Shown here piece by piece: positions 44,013 to 55,254 of a stretch of 64,000 nt of DNA. Every line of letters begins with the position of its first letter. Within the stretch, counting starts at the first letter, position 1. The stretch is from assembly GCA_009760885.1 (NCBI GenBank), contig CM019718.1:25766133-25830132 (forward strand), written 5' to 3'. The translations under genes and the position numbers were made by a program. The notes under the pieces are model-generated. The model had not been told where the DNA came from and made no database searches. It saw only the letters and a program-made list of their open reading frames with translations. Source of the stretch: Achatina immaculata (lineage: Eukaryota; Mollusca; Gastropoda; Stylommatophora; Achatinidae).

Positions 44013-44236
44013 CAGGGCCACCGAGAAAGGGGGTAGTCGGTGGACTGCTTCGGGGCCCGGGGTGTCACTCTCTCTCTCTCCTCTGTTTTAAGTGTGGGCC
44101 TGGAGGATTTGAGGGGGCCCGAATTGGATGAAAAAAGCGCGGGGGGCCGGGGGTTGGAGGGCAACAGAGTTGTGTATCGACTTGTAAAATTTATATCGGA
44201 AACCCTAAAACCCTGTATACGCACAAGCATGCTCAC

Positions 44237-44868
44237 TTGATTTACCTCTCTTATTTATATCCTTCCTGTGCTGTTAAACGTCACATAGGGCTCGCAAAGT
44301 AGTTCGCCAATTTTTCCTGTCTTCGGCGAGTCTTTCAACCTCATCAAAGGATTTTATGCCTGTTAATTTGGCCTCTCTTAATAATGTCCTCTTCAGAGTT
44401 TCACGCGGTCTGCCTCTTTTTCTTCGGCCTGTTGTGTTCCACTTGATAGCTTGTTTTGGGATTCTCTGATCATTTCTTCTCATCAAGTGACCAACATATG
44501 TCCATCTCCTTTTCCTGATCACCCATGACACTGGTTGTTGTTCAGTCATCTGTCTTATCTCTGCATTGTTCTTGAATTCATTCCACTTGATGCCGAGTAT
44601 TTTCCTTAGGCATTTGTTTTCAAAAGAGTCTAATTTCTTTTCTATTTCTTTAGTTGTCTTCCAGTTTTCGCATGCATAAATGAGGGTGGATATTACATTT
44701 GAATTGAATAGTCTTAACTTGGTTTTTGTGCTTATAACTTTTGAATTCCATATGTTCTCAAGATTCTTGAAGATTGATGCTGCTTTTGCAATTCTGATCC
44801 TAACTTCCTTTCTAGTGTCACCATCCTGGTCTATGTAGCTGCCAAGGTATGCAAATTGATTTACCTCT
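44237..44868 (-). mobile_element. LINE family G 3' part with long open frame and 13-bp duplication
   Basis: The minus strand is open without a stop from about 44,868 to 44,277 (about 197 codons). It reads VNQFAYLGSYIDQDGDTRKE, KLRLFNSNVISTLIYACENW, RKILGIKWNEF, RRWTYVGHLMRRNDQR, GRRKRGRPRETLKRTLL and DRKNWRTTLRALCDV, then stop. These are the post-catalytic blocks of an RTE-like LINE protein. The catalytic motifs are absent because of 5' truncation. The repeat TTGATTTACCTCT at 44,237-44,249 and 44,856-44,868 is probably the target duplication, with the right copy overlapping LINE sequence. Its intact frame suggests a young copy. Confidence 0.87.
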
Positions 44869-44899
44869 GGTGGGTACTAAATTATAATAGGAAACATTG

Positions 44900-45965
44900 C
44901 TGAAAGAGAGAACGCGCAGAGAGAGAGAGAGAGAGAGAGAAAGTGAGAGTGAGAGCAGAAAGAAAGAGATAACAGACGATAGAAAGAGATCAGAAAAAGA
45001 GAGAGAACAGAAGAACAGAGAGAGAGAGGGAGCAGAGAGATCTGAGAGAGAAAGCAGAGAGCTGAGAGATAACAGCGAGAGAGCTGATAGAGGAGGAGAG
45101 AGAACAGAGAAAGAGAGAACAGAGAGAGCTGAGATATGGAGAGAGCAGAGAGAGAGAGCTGAGACAGGGAGAGAGCAGAGAGAGCTGAGAGAGGGAGCTG
45201 AGAGAGAGCACAGAGAGAGCTTATAGAGGGAGAGAGCTGAGAGAGAGCAGAGAGGGAGAGAACAGAGATAGCTGAGATAGGGAGAGACAGCAGAGAGATC
45301 TGAGATAGGCAGAGGAAGCTGAGAGATAAAGCAGAGAGCTGAGAGAGAGCAGAGAGAGCTGATAGAGGGAGAGAGAGCTGGGAGAGAGCAGAGAAGGAGA
45401 GAACAGAGAAAGGGAGAGCAGAGAAAGCAAAGAGAGAGCTGAGAGGGAGAGAAGAGAGAGCTGATAGGCAGAGAGAGCTGAGAGAAAGTTGATAGAGGGA
45501 AAGAGAGCTGGGAGAGAACAGAGAGAGCTGAGATAATTAAGAGAGAGCTGAGATAGAGAGCTGAGAGAGAGCTGATAGAGGGAGAGAACAGAGAAAGCTG
45601 AGATAGGCAGAGAGAGCAGAGAGAGAACAGAGAGCTGAGACAGAGAGCTGAGAGAGAGCAGAGAGAAGGAGACAGAGGGCTGGGAGAGAGCAGAGAGAGA
45701 TGAGATAGGCAGAGAGAGCAGAGAGAGATGAGATAGGCAGAGAGAGCAACTGCTGAGAGAGAGCTGAGATAGGCAGAGAGAGCAGAGAGAAGGAGACAGA
45801 GGGCTGGCAGAGAGCAGAGAGATGAGATAGGCAGAGAGAGCAGAGAGAGATGAGATAGGCAGAGAGAGCAAAGAGAGATGAGGTAGGCAGAGAGAGCAAC
45901 TGCTGAGAGAGAGCTGAGAGATTTGAGAGAGAGCAGAGAGCTGAGAAAGAGCAGAGAGAGGCTAA
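44900..45965. repeat. 1.07-kb GA-rich polypurine tract
   Basis: Almost entirely GAGAGA/CAGAGAG/GCTGAGAG motifs with a loose GAGCTGAGATAGGCAGAGAG pattern. The 422- and 216-codon Ser/Leu-rich minus frames are artefacts. Confidence 0.92.
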
Positions 45966-46506
45966 ATTTATGGGCTATGCCTAAAACACAGACATTGCAC
46001 CAGTTCGGCACACGAGGGAGAGAGAGAGAGACACTTTGCACAAAATAATTCGTTTCTTTGTGTAGCAACACATTCCTGTCATCCATTATTAATGCTCATT
46101 GCGCCAACAATTCCAAGCATGTATTTTTTTAGCCTTCAGCAAAATACACAGAAAATGTCTCCTAACTTGTACCTGGTCTAACTTCACTACATGCATAAGC
46201 GCCCTTGGGAAGTGAGGTCAGTGCCCCCCCCCCCCTTGTCAAAAAGAATAACAGTTTTCTCTTTCTGTGACCTAACCATTAATTGTTTTCGCTGACTTCA
46301 GCACAATGACAGGAAAATCAGGATTGTGTTAAGATACGCAAGATAGAGATTGTTCATGCTCTTAGAAGGCCAGTTCAAAATGATAATAATAATAATATCT
46401 ATCTGACAGCTCTTCTGTCATATCTGAACTTGATTGTTAAGGACCTGAGTGAACTTCAGAAAATCATTGAGGACACCAAGACAACCTTCGTTAAATCTGT
46501 GAATAT
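45966..46506. other. Unique sequence
   Basis: Poly-C near 46,225. No gene or element is recognised. Confidence 0.4.
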
Positions 46507-46511
46507 GCTCT

Positions 46512-46570
<59 letters not shown>

Positions 46571-46902
46571 AGATATTGTTAGAAATTATTTTAATGTTTG
46601 TTAAAAAACATATGTTAGAAGATCTGTATTTACAATGTATTTTTGTTTATGTATGTCTGTGTGTGTATGTGTGCGTGAGAGCTATTTTATTATGTTAATT
46701 ACTTCTTCTCTTTTACTTTGAATGTAATAGTTAAATCTTACACTCTTTTGATATGCTTTTTCATCATGTAATTTGTATACTTGTATTAAATCGAGTGTGT
46801 GGGAAGAATGAAAGATGGAGTGATGAAGGGCAGAATGTAAGACGGGCCTGCGTGCCCAATTCTTTACCCTTTAAAAATAAAGATTATTAATTCATTCATT
46901 CA

Positions 46903-46950
<48 letters not shown>
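46507..46950 (+). mobile_element. Family D retroposon inserted in a (CT)n microsatellite
   Basis: (CT)n at 46,507-46,566 and again at 46,910-46,940 flank about 340 bp ending GGGCAGAATGTAAGACGGGC, CTGCGTGCCCAATTCTTTAC, AATAAAGATTATT and then (ATTC)5. The terminal 75 bp recurs at 60,962-61,043 and, diverged, at 24,751-24,818. The body is A+T-rich and non-coding, and AATAAA lies just before the tail. Confidence 0.8.
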
Positions 46951-46951
<1 letters not shown>

Positions 46952-46984
46952 TCCCTGAATAAGGTCAGTCTATGAATCTGACAG

Positions 46985-47330
46985 CAGAACTTTTGGCAAT
47001 ATTTGGATCTGTTAACAGAACTTTGGACAATATATTAATTTTTTAACAGAACTTTGGACAATCCTAGAAACTATTAACAGAAATTTGGACAATCCAAGAA
47101 TCAGTTAACAGAACTTTGTACAATCTATGAATCCATTAACATAACTTTGGACAATCCATGAATCAGTTAACAGAACTTTGTACAATCTATGAATCCATTA
47201 ACATAACTTTGGACAATCCATGAATCAGTTAACAGAAGTTTGGACAATCTATGAATCTATTAACAGGACTTTGAACAATCTATGGATCTATTAGCAGAAT
47301 TTTGAACAATCTTGGAGTCTACTGAACTGA
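46985..47330. repeat. 31-bp minisatellite
   Basis: About ten to eleven units of AATCAGTTAACAGAACTTTG + GACAATCTATG with moderate drift. Confidence 0.9.
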
Positions 47331-48144
47331 AGAGAAAAATGAGTGTTGGAAAACATATGAATCTGCAAAAAAATCGCTTTGGACTTTGCATGAGAACTTT
47401 GTTCAGTCATGAACAACGCCATGGGAACTTCGGACAATATTTTTATACTACGAATTTTTGGGCGAACTATACATGTACTCTGTAAGTCTGGTCAGTACAT
47501 GAATACATGATTAACCCGACAAAATGACGGGAGACGAAATGAAAATATGAGTTTTTACTTGGATTACTTCTCTCAGTTAAATTTTACTTCCAAAATATCG
47601 TCATCAATCTAATAAACTGCTACATGACCAAAAACAAACAAAAAAACACCGAAAAAGAAACCACGTCACCTGAGTGATTACTGCTGAAATCCCACGTCAG
47701 GTTTTTGACATCTGCTCACCACAAATGACATCTCTCTGTATCCTATAAATCCGAGCAACTGAGCAAAAAAGAATCCACCCACACGCACAAACAGAAGACA
47801 CCCACACAACACCAAAAATCCCCGTAACACTCGTAGCGTAAGGTCCACAGTCCGGCAATGCAAACTTATTACATTGTTGTGCTAAGATGCTATTCATCTT
47901 TTCGCCCACCTGTTAATATACTCAGTGAACTTTAGACAGTATCACACAAATGACACCTAAGAGATTGGTTCAGCGTGACCGAGCGATTATAGCGTTATCT
48001 TCTCAAGGCCGGGTTGGAGGAAAGGAGAGGAGGGATTGTGATGAATGGTTGGTCTTCCTACTAGGGCCCATAGTTCTGTTTCTAATTATTCTCTCACAAC
48101 TAGGATTTACGAAATTGTCAGACAAGTAGCTCTGAGTATACCTA
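47331..48144. other. Unique sequence
   Basis: Nothing recognised. Minus frames at 47,678-47,909 are short and overlap each other. Confidence 0.4.
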
Positions 48145-48925
48145 CATACAAGATTAAGATCACGAGAGTCAGTGGGGGAAAAAAATGAGGAAAAGATCTC
48201 AGCTGGGACAAGAGAAGTGAAGAATTACCTCGGAAAGCTCATCTCAGCTGACGACAATATTGAGAAGGAAATATCTACAAGAACTGGACAGGTGTCTCAG
48301 GCCTTTAACAGATTACCAAATATATTGAAATCTCCCATTCTTCATACGAACCTGAATATCAGAATCTATAAATCCTGCGTATGCCCCGGTCTATTATATG
48401 CAGCGGAAACATGAAGAACCAACTGGGGCATCGAAAGTAGACTGAGAGGATTTGAAGGAAGATGCCTTATGAAAAATTTAAGAATACACTGTGAGGAACG
48501 CGTGACAAACGAGGAAATAACCAAACTAACGAGCATTGAGAACATTACTAAAGAAGTCAAAAGGCGAAGATGGAAATGGCTGAGCCACACACTACGAATG
48601 TAAAAAAAAAACCAATCGCTCTTATACTACTTTCACTTGGACGCACTTTCACTTGGACGCACTTTCACTTGGACGCACTTTGACTTGGACGCACTTTCAC
48701 TTGGACGCACTTTCACTTGGACGCACTTTGACTTGGACGCCTCATGGAAAAAAAAGAATAAGGGGTAGGGCATTAAATATGGAGACGTGCAATACGGGAA
48801 GAACTAAAGGAAGCGAGACAGATATGGTTTGAGGTATCCTGACTTGTTCAGGACAGGATTGGCTGGAGAACCTTTGTTGATGCCTTATGCTCCATTGGGA
48901 GTACAGAGGACTGATGATGATGACA
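48145..48925 (+). mobile_element. LINE family H fragment with internal 16-bp array and (GAT)n tail
   Basis: Encodes EVKNYLGKLISADDNIEKEI, TNLNIRIYKSCVCPGLLYAA, EEITKLTSIENITKEVKRRR and WKWLSHTLRM, then stops. It resumes after a tandem array as TPHGKKRIRGRALNM, REELKEARQIWFEV, DRIGWRTFVDALCSIGSTED. It ends in GATGATGATGA near 48,913-48,923. It is a pseudogene of an RTE-like LINE. Confidence 0.85.
48629..48740. repeat. 16-bp tandem repeat inside LINE H
   Basis: Seven exact-length units of ACTTTCACTTGGACGC, with C or G at the sixth base in the order C C C G C C G. The unit encodes the LINE's own TFTWT segment. Confidence 0.95.
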
Positions 48926-49270
48926 TCTAAAGAGACTGTTAATTTTCTTACCTAATCGTATCTATTTCGGCCAATTATTCTGCGGCTGTATCAAAACCGA
49001 AGGTTTGCGATGAGGAGAATCAAGGGAGATAATTATGAATCTGGCACTCGGTCAAAGATCTTGGGTAGAATCTGCTCAATGAGAGACATGAGTTATCGAA
49101 CTTGAGCGCGAACGTCGCCGCCTTACAGTGCTGCCCTCCTGATCCTGGATTATGCGTCATAAATATGCAATGTTGTCTTCCGACATCACGAAGACGGAGG
49201 ATAGATGTTTCCACTTGATGATCACAGCTTCTGTGTTATTGTGGCGTGGCGTGGTTCAGTTTTCTTATTA
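48926..49270. other. Unique sequence
   Basis: Nothing recognised. Confidence 0.4.
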
Positions 49271-49478
49271 TGCCTGATCAGTGGACCCCAACCTTTTTAC
49301 ATTCAAGTACCCCTTATCCAAGCACACATAAGTTGCGGACTACCATTTTATATGTAATATAGCAATTTCGTAAACTCTTCAATTTTAATTTAACAAATGG
49401 TGCTTTATACCAATTCAATAACGCAGCCATTGGCCGTCTGGTAATGCGGGTCACAGGTTGGGAAACACTGTTCCAGAC
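49271..49478. mobile_element. hAT-like MITE
   Basis: The termini CAGTGGACCCCAACCTTTTT at 49,279 and CACAGGTTGGGAAACACTG at 49,452-49,470 are inverted-repeat related and match typical hAT ends (CAGTGGTTCCCAACC). The 8-bp flanks TGCCTGAT and TTCCAGAC match at five positions, fitting a decayed duplication. The 192-bp interior is non-coding. Confidence 0.7.
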
Positions 49479-50019
49479 GACTCCTCAAAGACGCTGGATT
49501 GTCTTCTCTCAGACTGTATGCCATTTGCAATATAATCTGACGCCCCAGGCAGAATTTGGCAGTCTCCAACACGCAATAACAGCAAATTCAGTGTTACTTA
49601 CAGTTTGTTTGTTTTTTTTTTCTAAAAGTTGAGCACATTCAACAAATAGCGATCGATTTTGAGCCTCGTGGTTATTTTGAATGTAACACAATTTCTTTTA
49701 ATGTTTGTTTCGCTTCTTCGCATGTTGATCCGATTCTTGAGATGTCTTTTTTAAACTATTATTTACAATTTAACTTCTTTGCTGCTGCTGCTGTTGGATC
49801 TCCCCAGAATTGCGACCCAGGACGCTCAAAGCAGAGGATACCATGAATATGTTGAACCAGTGGCAGTGAGTTGGGTTTGGTTTATAATCCGCTCTGACAT
49901 ATAAGGCGTGGGTTGATATGTGGCCTTATGATCCATTGAGCGGATACGTATATTCTACTCAAGTATTAAAACACATGCGAGTATACTCCCTGCCATATAC
50001 CTACGTATATACCTACTAA
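49479..50019. other. Unique sequence
   Basis: A short (TGC)n lies near 49,780-49,793. Nothing else is recognised. Confidence 0.4.
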
Positions 50020-50695
50020 TTTGACTGATGTTATCTCCTTTTTTACGCACCTGATTTGGCTGTTGTATCTCCTTTTTACGCACCCGATTTGGCTGTTGTA
50101 TCTCCTTTTTACGCACCCGATTTGGCTGTTGTATCTCCTTTTTAGGCACCCGATTTGGCTGTTGTATCTCCTTTTTTACGCACCAGATTTGACTGTTGTA
50201 TCTCCTTTTTACGCACCAGATTTGACTGTTGTATCTCCTTTTTACGCACCAGATTTGACTGTTGTATCTCCTTTTTAGGCACCCGATTTGGCTGTTGTAT
50301 CTCCTTTTTTACGCACCCGATTTGGCTGTTGTATCTCCTTTTTTACGCACCCGATTTGGCTGTTGTATCTTCTTTTTTACGCTTCTAATTTGGCTGTGTA
50401 TCTTCTTTTTTACGCACCTGATTTGACTGTTATATCTCCTTTTTTACGCACTTGATTTGGTTGTGTATCTTCTTTTTTACGCACTTGATTTGGTTGTTGT
50501 ATGTCCTTTTTTTACGCACCTGATTTGGCTGTTGTATCTCCTTTTTTTACGCATCTGATTTAGCTGTTGTATCTCCTTTTTTTACGCATTTGATTTGGCT
50601 GTTATATCTCCTTTTTTTACGCACCTGATTTGGCTGTTATATCTCCTTTTTTTTACGCACCTGATTTGGCTGTTGTATCTCCTTTTTAGGCGCCT
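50020..50695. repeat. 33-bp minisatellite
   Basis: About 20 units of TTTACGCACCCGATTTGGCT + GTTGTATCTCCTT, purer at the left and with longer T-runs at the right. Frames such as 50,021-50,278 (LLYLLFTHPIW repeats) are artefacts of the period. Confidence 0.93.
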
Positions 50696-51558
50696 ACGTC
50701 ACGGATATAATCCTGATAACTTGCTCTTTGGTTCGCGAACACACGTAAACGAAGATTCCTCCGCCACTTCCTGTTTACCATCTGTGTCACATGAGGTAAC
50801 TGTTAACTCTTTACACTCTTCGTTGCGCACTATTTGGTTATGCTCAACAGAGAACATTTTTTTAGGTGAAGTGAGTTCACTATACGATTGAAAGCTGGGG
50901 TTGCTTGGAAATCAGTCGTAATGTCGTAAAACAAGTACAGTTTTGATTGAAGCGTACAATTCTACTTTCATTTTCCGTCCTGTCATTTTTTGATGTTTCA
51001 TATCCAGCTTCACTGTCAGTATCTAACTTGATCAACTGTAATATTTTGTATAAATTATTACTCCATTCATTGGCGGACAGACATACAGTCGGACGGACAG
51101 ACAGACTGATAAGACAGATAAATAGATATGTAAATGCAGCTTTCATATCGCAGCGTCTTGGAAAGAAACATTTTGGGATAGGATGGAAAACAGATTTTGC
51201 AATGTGCGATATGTTTTCCCCATTCTCTGAAATCCTAGAGTCGTTTTCCCTTCTTGTCAGCCCAGTGCTAAAGAACACACACACACTGCAGGTGAGCCTT
51301 CCTACACAAAAGCCGTGACCGATGGTTCTATTTCAGTTCTGCATCATTTGTTTCTCTTCATCCCTGAAACAGAAAGACATGACCTTCAGAGTAATAAACT
51401 TTCGACAAAAGCAGAGGATATTGTTACGAGTCTGATAAACGATATGATAATCTTTTGTCTGTTAGTCGATGCGGTAATAAATGTGTAAAAGGTCGGCTGA
51501 CTGTCCCGTTTGTGAAATTTCTCAAGTACTTTTTTAATGTTTCTTATTTCGTGCAGGA
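50696..51558. other. Unique sequence
   Basis: Open frames of 134 codons (50,880-51,284, minus) and 123 codons (50,947-51,318, plus) overlap in antisense. Neither contains a recognisable domain. Confidence 0.35.
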
Positions 51559-51684
51559 TCGTATGACCTCTCTCTCTCTCTCTCTCTCTCTGAACCTTAA
51601 GTGCCCAGGGCACATGGGGCTTCCGCAAGGGTTTTCCACAAATGCCTGTCCTTCGCCTTTTTTTCTGCTCGTCTCGTATGACCT
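51559..51684 (-). mobile_element. LINE family A, copy 2: 80-bp 3' stub with (GA)n tail
   Basis: Only about 80 bp of the family A 3' end remains (GAACCTTAAGTGCCCAGGGC onward), with a (CT)n tract at 51,568-51,591. The 11-bp repeat TCGTATGACCT at 51,559-51,569 and 51,674-51,684 brackets stub plus tail exactly. Confidence 0.92.
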
Positions 51685-52015
51685 AAAACAATTTAAACAC
51701 TCCTTCTCTTCATGCCTGTGGGCTGTTTCTCCATTTACTTTCTCTTAAACATTTTCTGCTTGTATCAGCAAGAATACTTGGCCAAAAAAAAAAAAAAAAC
51801 AAGCCCACCTTGTCGTCAAAGAAAAATGAGTACGAACACGTCATCTGGATGACTGATGCCTGGGCCAGGATGATAAAAGCATATACTTCAAATAGCCTAA
51901 AAACACCTGAGGCGGAATTTCACACACTTAAGTCGCAGTGAACAGTTTCCGGATTGCCTGAACAAGGTGCACAACCGTCGACATAACCCGCTCAGTGAAT
52001 GTACCCCCCGGACAC
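51685..52015. other. Unique sequence with poly-A
   Basis: Poly-A at about 51,784-51,800. Nothing else is recognised. Confidence 0.4.
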
Positions 52016-52545
52016 TAGACTTCAAGCAGACAAGATACTGCACGAACACAAGACACTGCACGAACACAAGACACTGCAGAGAGACAAGACATTGTAAAGA
52101 GACAAGACACTACAAGAAGAAAAGGCACTGGCGGTACACAAGACACTGCAAAGAGACAAGACATTGTAAAGAGACAAGACACTATAAGCAGAAAAGACAC
52201 TGTCAGTACACAAGACACTGCAAGCAAATAAGACACTGTAAGCAGACAAGACACTGCTCTGCAAGTATGCAGGACACTGTAAATGGACACACTACAAGTT
52301 GACAAGACACTGCCAGTACACAAGACATTGCAAAGAGACAAGACACTACAAGGAGACACGACACCGCAAGTGCATAAGATACTGCAAGCAGACAATACAC
52401 AGAAACCAGACAAGACAGTGCAAATAAACAAGACCCTGCATGGCGACAAGAAACTGCAAGCCGAAAAAAAAACACTACAAGCAGACAAGACACTGCAAGC
52501 AGACAAGACACTGCAAGCAGACAAAACGCTGTAAGAGACACGAAG
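52016..52545. repeat. 18-bp degenerate minisatellite
   Basis: About 29 units around AGACAAGACACTGCAAGC. The open frames (TRHCKETRHYK, or the Cys/Val/Ser-rich minus frame of 196 codons) follow from a period that is a multiple of three. Confidence 0.92.
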
Positions 52546-53040
52546 ACAGAACAGCCTATCACAGGAATGCACGGTACCTGAAGATCTACTACGAACTACT
52601 TCCAACCATTATCTGACTAAATGGCTAGGGTTGCTTTCTGACAACCACTCTACGGCTTGAGGCATGCTACTCTAACCAACTCCCTGTCCGATATATCCTT
52701 TGTGCCACAATTTAGCCACTGTTTCAGCTACGAAAAACATTCATTTACAATGCAAAGAGACAGAACAAAATATGCGAAGCATTAAGAAGATGTAGCCGTG
52801 ACGCAGGGAAATAAGGAATAACAGCTTTTCGTGACATTAAAAAGATACTAGCAAATAATAATTTCGGCTAATAATTCGATTAGAATCATCATAATCATTT
52901 TCATCGTCGTCGTCATCATCATCATCAAGTGCCGTTCCGATAGGCGATGGCGTTGATGTTTTTACACAAGACTGGTTTCGTGATGTATTCCATCAGCTTC
53001 ATCGGTGGCTTTTTAACCGAACCATAGTTTTAGATTGTCC
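52546..53040. other. Unique sequence with (CGT/CAT)n
   Basis: A trinucleotide run at 52,901-52,926 (complement GATGATGACGACG) follows GGAACGGCACTTGATGAT on the minus strand. It may be a decayed LINE tail. Not certain. Confidence 0.35.
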
Positions 53041-53580
53041 ACCATCCTCTCTCTCTCCCTCTCTCTCTCTTCTGCTCTTCCTCTCCCTCTCTCGTCCCTT
53101 CTCCCTCTCTCCACTTTCCCACTCCCCCTTCTTTCTCAGTTTTGATCTCTCCTCCTCTATCTGACTCTTATCAGCTTTATCTTTCTCTCTCTAATTTCTC
53201 TTTCTCTGTCCCTTTCTTTCTCACTGTCTCCCTCCCTCTCTCTCCCCCCCCCCTTTCTTTCTCACTCTCCCCTTTCCTTCTCACTGTCTCCCTCTCTCTC
53301 TTCCACTCTCCCTCTCTCCACTTTCCCACTCCCCCCTTCTTTCTCAGTTTCTCTCTCTGACTCTTATCACCTTTCTCTCTCTCTCTCTCTCTCTCTAATT
53401 TCTCTTTCTCTCTCCCTTTCTTCTTCACTGTCTCCCTCTCTCTCTCTCTACCCTCTCCTCAGTGTCTCCCTCTCTCTCCTTTCTCCTCATTCTCACCCCT
53501 CTCTCTCTCTCCCTGTTTCTCATTCTCCCTTTCTTCCCCTATCTCTTATCTCTCTCTCTCTCTCTCTCTGCTTTCTCAAT
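53041..53580. repeat. CT-rich polypyrimidine tract
   Basis: About 540 bp of CTCTCTCC/TTTCTC sequence. TCCACTTTCCCACTCCCC recurs at 53,110 and 53,317, indicating internal duplication. Confidence 0.9.
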
Positions 53581-54267
53581 TATTTTTTTCCTGGTACAAT
53601 GATAATTTCTCCAAGTCCTGCCCTTCACAACGCTTGCCTAGTGCACTCTTCCTGCATTTTTATTATAGGTTTAATTAGAATCCGTTCACTTACTTCATCG
53701 CCTTTCATCAAACATTAGTCATTACAGCTCTCCAGGGTACTATTAACATTCAGTAACAATACAGCTATAATTTTCTATTAACTTCATGAATGTCACAGTC
53801 CAGTACCTCTTACATAACTTCCAGTGCGCTTATACAGACTCATTAAATATTAAATAAGAACTTGTTTTTTTTTCTTCTTTTCAATTCGTTAAAGTACTCT
53901 GAATAGGAGTATTTCTATATTGATTAGATCTTTTTGGTTTTCCTTGCTGAAATTTTGACGTTGAGGCGTGTTATCTTAATAATATTACATAAAGAGTGCT
54001 TGTAAATAGCATGTACATTAAATACAAACGTGTGGGAAATAAGCCAGAATACACTTTTGTGTACTGACAAATGTGTTTTCGCTACGGAAAAAAAGGAACG
54101 AAACAATGGAAGAATAACATAGCCTGTAAAGCAAAACTTTCCGAGAGGATTAATCCGTGGCTGTCACAAACTGTTGTCGTTCAGGTAGTTGTAGTTTTTA
54201 CACGTTCGGGTTAGGACTTTTTTAAACTACTTCATTATATTGATATTGATGGAGTTTTGTCTTTACA
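53581..54267. other. Unique A+T-rich sequence
   Basis: ATCGCCTTTCATCAAACATT (53,698) with GCTCTCCAGG resembles the complement of the LINE E 3' end at 9,886. Weak. Nothing else is recognised. Confidence 0.35.
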
Positions 54268-54462
54268 GGTTGATTGCTATTTATCTTGTGTGATTGCTAT
54301 ATAGTTCGCCAGCGTTCACATTTTGGCTAAGCTTGGCTGCTGTTTATCTTGTGTGATTGCTATATAGTTCGTCAGCGTTCACATTTTGGCTAAGCTTGAT
54401 TGTTGTTTATCTTGTGTGATTGCTATATAGTTCGTCAGCGATGACATTTTGACTAAGATTGA
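54268..54462. repeat. 63-bp tandem repeat, three units
   Basis: Units contain TTATCTTGTGTGATTGCTAT and GCGTTCACATTTTGGCTAAG. Confidence 0.92.
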
Positions 54463-54659
54463 CACTATAGCATTATAATTTTCACATCTTGATGATTAGG
54501 TCCATAGCTTCCATTTCTACATTGCTTTCAACTCAGCCACAGAAATAAAACTACCCAGATCTGCACGGACTGAGAACCTCTGTAAGATATAATCACGCGG
54601 AGTTTTGATTCATCTCCAGCAAGACCACACATTTGTGTATCTGGCAATTTCACTTTTAG

Positions 54660-55000
54660 CGAAAAAAAAAAAAGTATAAGCATTAAGCCATTCCTAGAAC
54701 TGCATAAACAAGTCTACGCCGTTCCAGAATAGAGCGAGAACTGATAATAAACTGGAATTTCATTACTTAGTCCCTGCTACAATTGGATGAAGAAATTAAC
54801 CATTACCTGAATTGCGTGAATGTATTCTGACTCATTCCAGAACAGACTGAGTACTAAAAATATTGCTGGGAACTTGTAGCTGAAGAAATTAACCATTCTC
54901 AGAATTGCATGAGCAGGCTCTACCCCCATTCCCGAACAGATTGAGAACTAAAAATAAACTGGGAACTTGCTCTCGAGAACTCTGACATAATCAGATGAAG
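54660..55000. repeat. Decayed ~95-110-bp tandem repeat
   Basis: Three loosely related copies share GAAGAAATTAACCATT, GAATTGCRTGA, CATTCCAGAACAGA and GAACTAAAAATAAACTGG. Confidence 0.65.
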
Positions 55001-55254
55001 AAACCGAAAATTGGAAAGTCTGGTATGTGTTCCGAACTCAGTTATGATAGAATATGTCTTCCAGAATAATCGACTTCCGGGGAGAGACATCTACGGCAAT
55101 AGCTGCCAACCTCAGGCCGCGACTTAAATTTCGGTTGAGTAGGGGGTGGGGTGTTCTGATATAAAGTTATTATGCTTTTGAGATAAGGGTGGGGGGTCTA
55201 AGGGTCGGGAGAGGGTATATTTTTCCATTTATTTTTTTCGGCTTTATGTTTTCG

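Noticed and set aside
43596..44021. Cys/Tyr/Val/Met-rich frames of 118-141 codons
   Set aside because: They follow the 17/34-bp ACACACATAACAT array.
44818..46086. 422-codon Ser/Leu-rich frame
   Set aside because: Complement of the GA polypurine tract, with no non-repetitive portion.
47945..48930. Target duplication for LINE H (TGACACCTAAGAGA versus TGACATCTAAAGAGA)
   Set aside because: The match needs a gap, and about 180 bp between the left copy and the recognisable LINE is unexplained.
52015..52605. 196-codon Cys/Val/Ser-rich frame
   Set aside because: Antisense of the 18-bp array, whose period is a multiple of three.
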